Below are positions 55,636 through 64,000 of a DNA stretch of 64,000 nucleotides, one piece after another. Location: contig CM066326.1 in the NCBI GenBank assembly GCA_033807775.1, positions 93,598,873 to 93,662,872 of the forward strand, written 5' to 3'. Origin of the DNA: Saussurea involucrata. Its lineage: Eukaryota > Streptophyta > Magnoliopsida > Asterales > Asteraceae. Made by a program: the position numbers and the translations under genes. Below the pieces are notes generated by a model, which ran no database searches, was not told the origin of the DNA, and saw only the letters and a list, made by a program, of their open reading frames with translations. Numbering within the stretch: position 1 is the first letter of the stretch; every line of letters begins with the position of its first letter.

Positions 55636-56649
55636 ATGGGTAAAATAGATAATACCTTGTTTGTTAAATATGCTCAAAATGATATTGTTGTGGTGCAAGT
55701 GTATGTTGATGATATTATTTTTGGCTCTACAAATGAGAATCTTTCTAATGAATTTGCTACAAAAATGACTAGTGAATTTGAAATGAGCATGATGGGTGAA
55801 TTAAAATTCTTTTTAGGATTACAAATAAAACAAAGTGAAAATGGTACTTTTATAAGTCAATCAAAATATTGCAAAGACATGTTAAAAAAATTTAATTTTG
55901 AAAATGTCAAATCTGTTGAAACTCCGATGACCACTAATCTAAAACTATCTCGTGACGAAGAGGGAACTGATTTTAATGAAAAAATTTATCGTGGTATGAT
56001 TGGTAGCTTACTGTATTTAACTGCTAGTAGACCTGATATCATGTATAGTGTGTGTTTATGTGCTCGCTTTCAATCTTCGCCTAAACAATCTCACTATGAA
56101 GCCGTCAAGCGTATTTTTAGATATCTTAGAGGTACTACGAACCTTGGACTATGGTATCCAAAACAACCCGAGCTAGAAGTAACATGCTTCACCGATTCCG
56201 ATCTTGGTGGCTCGATGGTTGATCGAAAAAGCACTAGTGGAGTATGTGCCTTTATAGGTCTCTCGCTTGTGTCTTGGTTCTCCAAGAAACAACAATCCGT
56301 AGCTTTATCCACTACCGAAGCGGAATATGTAGCCGCCGCGAGAGCGTGTGCTCAAGTTCTATGGATGAAGCACACACTTACCGACTTTGAGGTACGTCAA
56401 TCCAAAATTCCAATTATGTGTGATAACTCAAGTGCCATAAACCTAAGTAAAAATCCCGTTTTACATTCTCGTACCAAACATATTGAGTTGCGACATCATT
56501 TTCTACGAGATAATGTTCAAAAAGGCCACATCGTGCTTGAAAAAGTTGATTCCGAAGACAATTTGGCCGATATTTTTACTAAAGCCCTAAACAAAAAATC
56601 GTTCTTTAAATTAAGACTTGGTTTAGGCATGCTTGAGTATAACCCATGA
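55636..56649 (+). pseudogene. Copia pol part 2: RT catalytic box and RNase H
   Basis: A 337-codon frame in a different phase from part 1. The RT catalytic box is intact (VYVDDIIFGS, about residues 23-32). RNase H follows (CFTDSDLGGSMVDRKSTSG, LSTTEAEYVAAA, CDNSSAINLSKNPV, RTKHIELRHHFLRD) and the frame ends normally at LGMLEYNP. The Met at 55636 is internal to RT, so this is not an independent gene. Only one short lesion separates it from part 1. Confidence 0.9.
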
Positions 56650-56681
56650 GATAATGCTACTCCCAATTATATGCATATTTT

Positions 56682-56812
56682 GAGGGGGAGCATCTCTCGA
56701 GGGGGAGCATAGCGTCTTTCCTGACCCTTTTTGCTTCGACAAAAGGGGGAGAGAAACCGAGTATGCTCTCGTGTTTAGCGGTTGTGTTTGTCATCATCAA
56801 AAAGGGGGAGAT
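56682..56812 (+). other. Multiple polypurine tracts before the copia 3' LTR
   Basis: Four purine tracts, TGAGGGGGAG (56681-56690), GAGGGGGAG (about 56699-56707), AAAAGGGGGAGAG (56741-56753) and AAAAAGGGGGAGAT (56799-56812), precede the LTR. The last is adjacent to it. Repeated tracts of this kind are a known Sirevirus feature. Confidence 0.88.
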
Positions 56813-57905
56813 TGTTGGTGCAAGTGTGCCACATCTCTATACATTTATTTTGATGATTCCAAACACACCGTATTTTTGTTTATCTAACAATTTAATCCAA
56901 GTGTACAGTTGCTGAAGAACACGAGAAGATTTTATCTGAAGGGTTCAAGACGGAAGTTTTACGTCGTCATTATTTATATATATCTCATAATGATAAACAC
57001 CCTAAAATAAAATACCACTTGGATATTTTCTAAACCCAACACTGTTTTTGAATGAATTAAATCCTTGATTTTAAATCAATTATAAAATCAGAAAAGCTTT
57101 TAATTAATTAATTAATTAAAAAGAAAAACATATGAATTTTGGTGAAAGTGTTGTCATACGCATGGTTCCTAAAATCAGAAAAGTTCTTTTAAAATTTAAA
57201 GAAGTATGTTTGACTTCTTTGGAGAATGGGAAACAATATTTTGCAGGATCCCATTTTGAGCTCTTATCAGGTTGACCAACAGGCTGCCAGCGCACAGCCT
57301 GCTCAAACTTTGTCTTATTGAACCTGATTCCATTTTTGCTTTTGAAATCTGATGGCCCCCATGTGCTGACCGTTTGAGAGCTGATATTTAAGGGCTCGTG
57401 GAGAAGCAAATCAACAACTAGCTTTTGATACAAGTCAATACACAAGAAATAATCAGCTCTCTCCCATTCAAGTCTTCACTCACCACTTAATATTCTTTGA
57501 TCATCCAAGTGTCATACTCATACAAGAGTGATTACCATTGTGAGATATATTCTCTTGTAAGTATTTGAATAGAGTGAGTGATTCACGGTCTCGAGCAAAA
57601 GCAAGAGATTTTATTATCATTGTATCAAGGTTTGTGTTCTACCATAAAGAACACTTATAGTGAATCAGTGTGTCGAGAAGTGTCTCGGCAAGTGGACTAG
57701 CCAGCCAGTTGGTGGTGAACCACTTTAAATCTCGGTGTCGGTATCAATATTCTCTACCCTTATCTCTTTATATTTCCGCTGTGCACTTAATTTTATTTAT
57801 ATCTTTGTTGTGCATGCAATATTTATTGTTGAACTTGATAAGAGAATTTTTATTTGAGAAGTATTTTTAAATACAACCTTTCCCCCCCCTAAGGTTGTCC
57901 TAACA
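56813..57905 (+). repeat. 3' LTR of the copia element
   Basis: 1,093 bp; matches the 5' LTR without noticed difference. Confidence 0.95.
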
Positions 57906-58117
57906 CCATTTTTAGTAAATATTATTCGTATCCACTATAAAATACTTAATTGGGTCACTCAAACATACTTAAAAATACGTTCTATTAGAATTTCATATTT
58001 AAAGAAAAATACGTTCTATTAATTTTATATAAATTATAAAGAATAATACATTTATTGAATTATAAAGAAAAATACATTTAAAAAACTACATTTATTGAAT
58101 TATAAAGAAAAATACTC

Positions 58118-58922
58118 TTAATCCTCGTCCTTGTATGGTGGATAGTATGCAAGAGTTCCGGTCGTTTTAAGTCTAGTAAGAACCGTAGGATCATCGAGTT
58201 CATCAACATCGAGTTGTTCTTCAGGGTCGGTCTCGTCGTCGTCGTAACATGATACATTACTTTCATAATCGGTACTTCGCGGGGTACTTAGTGGGCCACC
58301 TTCGTTTTCTTCGAGATTTGATTCCACTCCCTCAAGCTCCGCCTCTAGGTCCGTTTGGTCTTGAATTCTTTCAAGACTATCCAAGTAGTCCTTCAAACAA
58401 ACGCAAGCTCTACTGACTCTGGGCTTAATCTTGTCCGACGGGCCGAAATGATCCTGCCACTAAGAGAAAAAGCGGACTCCGAAGCTACGGTACTAGCTTG
58501 GACTGTTAGTATATCACGGGCCATTAATTCCAAAACCGGAAATGCTTGTTCTCTTTCTTGCCAAAATGCTAATATGTTTAATTCTTCAAAATTATCAACT
58601 TGATCCCAAGAGAAATTAGTATTCATGTAAATTTGTAATTCATTGAGATTACTGCCAACATGTTATCGTACGACCATATTTGACCTTGGTTGTCAAGTAT
58701 GGGTTGACTTGAATCACCTCGTGCCTTGCATGCGGTTTCGGTGTGCCTCTTTAAGGTCGAGTTTCCCGAGACCGCAAGGAGAGCTCCACACCTTTTGCAT
58801 TGTGCCTTTCTTTTCCCGTCGATGAGAACCACCATATTGAAATCATTCCAAACTTCCGGTTTTCGTTCGTGTTCGACAATAACTTCTCTAATTTGATCGT
58901 TTGATGAACTACCGCCGGCCAT
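58118..58922 (-). pseudogene. hAT transposase remnant: BED finger fused to hATC tail
   Basis: Translation starts at 58922 (MAGGSSSNDQ). A BED-type zinc finger follows (FNMVVLIDGKRKAQCKRCGA, then STLKRHTETACKARG). After WSYDNM near 58670 the frame breaks. The next block, near 58626-58400, is the C-terminal hAT dimerisation region (LNILAFWQEREQAFPVLELM, DILTVQASTVASESAFSLSG, RTRLSPESVE). A one-base loss near 58400 shifts into the acidic tail (58118-58396). The central catalytic domain, several hundred residues in RICESLEEPER-type transposases, is missing, so the element is non-autonomous. Confidence 0.88.
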
Positions 58923-60557
58923 TTTGATTGAAGGATGGAAATTTTGAAAGAACGGGAAGTTGTATGAAATGAACACGAGAAATCGAGAATTAAAAGCGAG
59001 AATTACATTTTTTGCGTTTTTGTAAGTTGGTATCAAACTCAATACATCCACTACCTATTTATAGTGTTTTGGAGGCAAGAAAAACAAAAAAAAACCGACT
59101 ATAAACGGCTAGAAAACGACTAGTTTTTTTAAACCAAACCGGGCCGGGCTTAAACCGGGCTTTGGACCGGGCCGAGAAAATTCGCAAAATCAGGGCCTGT
59201 TAGGGACCAGGGGGCTAAGACCGGGCTTGAAGCGGGTCGGTCCGGGCCCGGGCTTTGGGCGGGCTGGGCTTCGGGCCCCCACCGGGCTTTTTCGGGCCCG
59301 GGCCCGTTTGGCCATCTCTACCTGATAGCAGTAACGTCACTATTACTTCACTTCTTAAAGCTGTAAGGGTTTTCCGCTACTAAACTTCCCAGAGTCTGAA
59401 ACATCCAAATACATATTGTACTGATATCAAACTACTGTACAGGACTCTTAAAGACTAAGAATCCTAAATAATCAAAATTCTCGACACTTATCGCAACCCA
59501 AAGGAATGCACCTACACTTGTCGCAACCTACTACTTGCGACACCATACTTATCGCAACCCATTGTTGCGATATCCCTCTTATCGCAACCAACTGTTGCGA
59601 CATAACATCTTATCGCAACCAACTGCTGCGACATAGTTCTTATCGCAACCAACTTTTGCGACATAACTCTTATCGCAACCAACTGTTGCGATACACTCAC
59701 TCTATCGCAACTCACTGTTGCGACAATCATCATTATCGCAACACTCATCTTTATGGCAACTCATTGTTGCGATGTTCATCTTTGTCTCAACTAACTGTAA
59801 ACGTATTTAAGCCAGAAATCTATACTTTTAAGCCATAACAATTTCTACAAAAGTGCAGATATACTCAATATCATTTGCAGAAACTATTCATGAATCCAGA
59901 TTTCTCATATCTTTCCAAAATCATCAAAACCCATTTCTAAACCACTAGAAAGCTACATAACATAGTAGGGATGATTTATTGTGAAGACATACCTTTGTTT
60001 TCACCAATTGAATTCTAAAAATCTCCAGCTGAACTTTGCTTCTTCTTCCTTTTTCTTTCTTCTTGCCGAGAAAACACACACACACACAAGCACTAAAATG
60101 TTTTTAGAACAAAGAAAATATCCCACCTTTCTCTTTTACTCCAAAAGAGGCGGTGGGATTAAGTGGGTTTCACCACTTGGCCATAATCACCCTTATACTT
60201 TCATCACTTGGCGAAATTAACCCTCTAACTTATAAATTAAAATTAAAGTTTACCCCTTAATCTAATAACTCTTAAAACAAGTAACAAAACTTATTCGGGG
60301 TTAAATTCTAAAATTAATCTATCAAATAACCAATTATAATTTATTAATAAAACCCATCTTAACACTTTGTACAAAAAAATGAGGTGTTACACGACATTTG
60401 CAAATTACCAAAATCAAATTCATAATTTAGCAATCATACTCACAACCACTACAATTTCTAGTTTAGCAATCCTACATGGCACTTTTGCAATCCAAATGAA
60501 ATCCTTGTTGTGGATGCTCTAATCAATTAAACTCTTTTTAATTATTTATGATTTTCA

Positions 60558-60856
60558 GGGTTTTTTGGTTGGTTTTCTGTTACGTTCTGTATGGATAAAG
60601 TTAATTGTGTGGATTAATATGTATGTATAGATTGAAAATGTTTTTGTTTATGAGGGTTTTTTCGTAAATGGAACGAGTAAGTTTTTTAATTGGTAGGGGC
60701 AGGTTTGGAAAAACTTGGCTTTTTAGATAAGATACCCCTATAAACTTATCGAATAAACCACTTTTTATATCCTTAAATCACTAAAAAAAATTCATATAGC
60801 TGACCGAATAAGTTGCGAGTCATATTAAGCCCATTAAATCGTTAATAAACAAACTC
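60558..60856. mobile_element. Tourist-like MITE, relative of the intron 4 element
   Basis: It shares GTATGGATAAAGTT, TGTGTGGATTAAT and the general layout with 6670-6969 and is flanked by tca. The termini are degraded. Confidence 0.62.
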
Positions 60857-60940
60857 TCACTCCGATATGCCTTATGTCTGTGACAAATAAGATTATTGTC
60901 AATAATTGTCGGCAATAATCAAAGATCATAGTGAAAAACA
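60857..60940. other. Intergenic
   Basis: Contains a small inverted pair, ATTATTGTC/GGCAATAAT. No gene. Confidence 0.4.
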
Positions 60941-61667
60941 TAGGGGTGTCAATTTTGTACTCAGACAAACCAACCAATTCCCGTACCAACCGTACCAATT
61001 TAATTGGTACTAATTTAATTGGTTGGTATACCGTACCAACTATTTAAACTTAGTTGGTATGTGGTATTAGAAGTCGTGTACCACGGTAATACCGTACCGT
61101 ACCGACTTACTTTTTTAATTATTTATTAATTAAAGTTTAATCAATAATACAACATATTTTGATTTATAAAATTTTAAATTATCTTATTTTACATATTGTT
61201 CAATTGTAATACAAATTAATATATAGAACTTGATTGAATTAATTCGCTTATCCTTAACAACTTTGATAACTCGCCTACACCTCCACTCTTCATGGTCCAT
61301 TCTCGCTCCTTAATTGTCGCTTGATTAAACTATTAGTGAATGTTTGTGTTATATGAAGATTATTTGAATGTTTGTATAGATAATGATAAATGGTACAACA
61401 CATATCAACATGCTATTAATGCTCGACGTGTTTAGTGCATCTAGATCTAGTTGGTAAAGATGTAAATCTAATTAATTCATAATTCAATTTTTGAGATGTT
61501 GGTACAAAACCGTACCAACATGTACCAACCGAAAAAAATTGGTACCAATTTAGTTGGTACCAAGTATAATTGGTTGGTACACGGTATAAGATTTTATGTA
61601 CCAATTGTAACTGATTAGTACATGGTATATGGAAAAACAACATGATACTGTACCATGTTCACCCCTA
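60941..61667. mobile_element. Non-autonomous hAT element with GGTAC-rich ends
   Basis: The ends TAGGGGTGTCAATTTTG and ATGTTCACCCCTA are inverted. A perfect 8-bp duplication, gaaaaaca, lies at 60933-60940 and 61668-61675. Both subterminal regions carry many copies of TTGGTAC/GTACCAA in both orientations. There is no coding frame. Confidence 0.87.
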
Positions 61668-61675
61668 GAAAAACA

Positions 61676-62344
61676 TAAACAAAACTTGGTATCAAATAGT
61701 ACATCGTTATTACCTAAACGACAATAATTGTTGATTCAACCACCCACCAAACATGTGATTATTATCAAAGTATGTATTATGGGGAAATTGACCAAAATAG
61801 CCAATTCTAACTTCATGTTTGAGAAAATAGCTAAAGCCTCTTCCATTTTACCAAATTAGCCATGGCTCCTCACTCGCAATTGCGGATGCGGAGCGGTCAG
61901 ATGAACGGCCCAGATGCGTTTTCAGGCCAGGTCCGCAATTGCGGTGCCACCCTTCCAAAAATCAGATTTTTAAAAAAACGTTTATGTATATATATAATGA
62001 ATAAAATATAGAGCATTTTTTTAACAAACTTCATAATTCATATATCCGGTTTAGACCAAAAAAATTAATTAAAAATTAAAAATTAATCTAATTAAAAAAA
62101 AACTCTGGAAGCAAATTGTGAACACTTTTCTTTTTAAATATTATTATAAATTGTTAACACATTCTAAATCTACGAGATTTGATATAGCTTATTAACATAT
62201 ATTGAACATTAACTAAATCTACATATACACTTGCGAATACCCTAATACCAAATTTCTTAATGTTGTTTTCATTTTGTTCACAACGTGTTCACCTTGAGTA
62301 CATATTTAATTGTGAACGTGTGTGCGTGTAAATTACACGAGAGA

Positions 62345-62348
<4 letters not shown>
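61676..62348. other. Intergenic; one MITE arm near 61783
   Basis: GGGGAAATTGACCAAAATAG at 61782 resembles the left end of GGGAAATTGA-type MITEs, with GTCCGCAATTGCGG further in. No matching right end was found. The rest is AT-rich with no gene. Confidence 0.45.

Positions 62349-62380
<32 letters not shown>
62349..62380. repeat. (TA)n microsatellite
   Basis: About 16 TA dinucleotides in an unbroken run. Confidence 0.95.
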
Positions 62381-62383
<3 letters not shown>

Positions 62384-62540
62384 GGAGTTCTATTTTTTTC
62401 TAGTAAAATACAATACTTATCTTATTAAATTATAGCACCAACTATATTAAATTAGTGGTTTGGGATGGATCTCACATATCTGACAAATTATAGTGTTATC
62501 ATATAATCTAGTCCCAATTAAAATATCCATATGTACATGT

Positions 62541-63296
62541 TAGACATGGCCATATGGGCGGGTCGGGCCGACCCGGGCTTTCTATGGGACCGGGCCGAAA
62601 CACTATTCAAAAGCCTGGGCCGGGCCGGGGTCGGGCTTGATGGTTGAAGGTCCGGCCCGTTTAGGCTTTTAAAATTAAGACCGGTCTTTTGGAACCGAAC
62701 TTTTAAAATATATATATACGTTTTTTAATAAATATTATTCGAATACACTATAAAATACTTAATTGGGTCACTCAAACATACTTAAAAATCCGTTTTATTA
62801 GAATTTCGATTGAACAATACATTTAAATAACTACATTTATTGAATTATAAAAAAAAAATACTTTTAATCCCAGTATGGATAGTATGCAAGAGTTACAGTC
62901 GTTTCGATGGAAGAATTGAGAGAATGAGAAGTTGCGAAAAATGAACACGAGAAAGCGATAAATCGAGAATTGTGAGCGAGAAATTGCGTTTTTTGCGTTT
63001 TTGTAACTTGGTATCTAACCTGATACACCCACTATTCTATTTATAGTGTTTATGAGCCAAAAAACACCAAAAAAACGGTCAAAAATGCCCCTAACGGTAA
63101 TAAAACGGCTCTTTTTGAATTTTGGCAGGCCAGGCCGGAACCGGGCCGGGAAAATTGCTGAAAATACTTGGCCTGGTAGGGATTGACGGGCTGGGACCGG
63201 GTCTATATCGGGTCGGGCCGGGACCGGGCTTGTGGCGGACTGGGCTTCAGGCCCCTACTGGGCTTTTTCGGGACCGAGCCTATTTGGCCATGTTTA
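62541..63296 (-). mobile_element. hAT deletion derivative of the 49975-59320 family
   Basis: The ends TAGACATGGCCATATGGGC and GCCTATTTGGCCATGTTTA are flanked by the near-duplicated 8-mers gtacatgt and gtacatct. Interior blocks match the larger hAT (ACTATAAAATACTTAATTGG, GGTCACTCAAACATACTTAA, GATAGTATGCAAGAGTT). The BED and hATC coding parts are gone. Confidence 0.85.
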
Positions 63297-63889
63297 GTAC
63301 ATCTGTATACATATATATATGTGTGTGTGTGTGTGTGTTTAAATACATAATTCAAAATCAATAAAATTTTAATGATAGATTTTAATTATACTGCCTAGTG
63401 AATCATGCACTTGTTACAAAATAAAATGAGAACGTAGAATCAAAGCCAAGAACATCTATAAGAAAAAGAATATAATCATATGGTGTGAAAGGTGAACAAC
63501 AGACCAACTTAACTAGAAAACAAATTCCATAGGACATTAATAGATCATTTTTATTTTCTCCTTAAATAATAAATTATTTAATTTAATTATACTAGATATT
63601 ATTATTTTTATTCCTTACTACAAACCATGTTAAAATCTATTAAAAACAAGATTTATTTAATTAAAATATGTGTGATTAATATATTCTAAAATAAATTTAA
63701 TTAAAAAGATTATTAGAAACGACGAAATATTGAGAAGAAAAAAAAACAAAAAAAATTGGAAACAATGTTACATTAATTTGACAAGGACTTCAATAGTATT
63801 GTCGTTTGTGGAAATTATGTTCAAACACCATAAAACAAAAATATTTAATTTTGTTTCAAAAAATAATATTTATTTTAACTATAATTTAG
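63297..63889. other. AT-rich intergenic with a (TG)n run
   Basis: A (TA)n(TG)n run is at about 63309-63338. No gene is recognised in the remainder. Confidence 0.5.
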
Positions 63890-64000
63890 AGTAAACTTCA
63901 CTTTTGGTCCTTGTGGTTTATTGTTTATAACACATTTGGTCCCTACAATTTAAAAAATACACTTTAGCCACTGCAATTAGCCATTTGGTCCGGATTTGGT
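63890..64000. repeat. Left arm of a Mutator-type MITE cut by the window end
   Basis: GAGTAAACTTCACTTTTGGT with CCTTGTGGTTTA resembles the TIR of the Pack-MULE at 28081 and the MITE at 26468. The other end lies outside the window. Confidence 0.6.

Larger units (their letters stand above)
50137..57905 (+). mobile_element. Ty1/copia retrotransposon, Sirevirus (SIRE/Maximus) type, young insertion
   Basis: Two 1,093-bp LTRs (TGTTGGTGCAAG...TTGTCCTAACA) look identical by eye. The 5-bp duplication ccatt is at 50132-50136 and 57906-57910. It has a tRNA-iMet primer site, a gag frame, a pol frame with copia order (protease, integrase, RT, RNase H) and several polypurine tracts before the 3' LTR. The multiple purine tracts and RT sequence fit the Sirevirus lineage. 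It is inserted in the hAT element. Confidence 0.94.
49975..59320 (-). mobile_element. hAT transposon (internally deleted), split by a copia element
   Basis: The terminal inverted repeats TAGAGGTGTCCAAATGGGC and GCCCGTTTGGCCATCTCTA are flanked by a perfect 8-bp duplication, cctgatag (49967-49974 and 59321-59328). Without the copia insertion it is about 1.57 kb. Both ends are rich in CCGGGC motifs. It encodes a BED zinc finger and a hAT dimerisation tail on the minus strand. Confidence 0.93.
27110..60391 (-). mobile_element. Ty3/gypsy retrotransposon 1 (chromovirus-like), minus strand, with nested insertions
   Basis: It is bounded by TGTAACACC...GGTGTTACA and near-duplicated 5-bp flanks, tgaca (27105-27109) and cgaca (60392-60396). 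The order on the minus strand is: outer LTR (60391-40168), truncated LTR (40167-38252), primer site, gag, pol with integrase and chromodomain-like tail, purine tract, LTR (31999-27110). Apart from insertions, LTRs are about 2.1 kb. The domain order protease-RT-RNase H-integrase and the C-terminal chromodomain-like segment indicate a Ty3/gypsy chromovirus, probably Tekay/Del-like. It contains a Pack-MULE, a solo LTR, gypsy element 2 and a hAT element. Confidence 0.9.
40168..60391 (-). repeat. Outer right LTR of gypsy element 1, split by gypsy 2 and a hAT element
   Basis: The pieces are 40168-40708, 49477-49974 and 59329-60391. Without insertions it is about 2.1 kb and complete from TGTAACACCC to GGTGTTACA. 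It is fused head-to-tail to the truncated LTR at 38252-40167. Confidence 0.9.
26755..60519. mobile_element. Tourist-like MITE split by the 33-kb retrotransposon complex
   Basis: The left part 26755-27109 starts GAGCATCCACAACAATG. The right part 60397-60519 ends CCTTGTTGTGGATGCTC. Both outer flanks are taa. The rejoined element would be about 478 bp, non-coding, of the GAGCATC family. Everything from 27110 to 60391 was inserted later. Confidence 0.88.

Overview
This window is plant nuclear DNA. The signs are an 11-exon nuclear gene with GT-AG introns, a cytosolic tRNA-Ala, an intronless MSP-ankyrin (VAPYRIN-like) gene, and a high density of angiosperm transposons: Ty3/gypsy chromoviruses, a Sirevirus-type copia element, hAT, Mutator, PIF/Harbinger, Helitron, TRIM and SINE. 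A eudicot is likely. I cannot name the family from sequence alone.

Layout. 891-9041 (minus) is a complete Tas-like aldo-keto reductase gene. Its large introns are packed with miniature transposons, some nested three deep. A tRNA-Ala(TGC) gene on the same strand ends 95 bp upstream of its start codon. 9.2-16.9 kb has no host gene; it holds MITEs, a Helitron and a cluster of long-inverted-repeat Mutator-type elements, one of which keeps a decayed transposase joined to an OTU-like protease remnant. 17860-19227 (minus) is the VAPYRIN-like gene, flanked by tRNA-derived SINEs. 19.4-26.7 kb is a field of Tourist/Harbinger-like elements, SINEs and a TRIM; one element carries a captured 5' fragment of an OST3/OST6 (oligosaccharyltransferase) gene.

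26755-60519 is one small Tourist-like MITE split by a retrotransposon complex of about 33 kb. The nesting is: MITE > Ty3/gypsy element 1 (minus) > (a) a Pack-MULE carrying an ICR-like gene fragment in the left LTR, (b) a solo LTR in the integrase gene, (c) Ty3/gypsy element 2 (plus) in the right LTR, (d) a hAT element in the same right LTR, itself split by a young Sirevirus-type copia element. Target-site duplications support nearly every level, so the order of events can be read. The right side of gypsy element 1 carries an extra head-to-tail LTR copy, truncated by 178 bp.

60.5-64 kb is intergenic, with further hAT and Tourist-like elements; one is a deletion derivative of the hAT family seen at 50-59 kb. 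Only the aldo-keto reductase, the VAPYRIN-like gene and the tRNA look like functional host genes. All long transposon reading frames carry breaks or lost catalytic residues. I found no convincing new multi-gene system. The most novel items are the captured gene fragments, the hairpin-array LTR, the tandem LTR and the tRNA/aldo-keto reductase arrangement.
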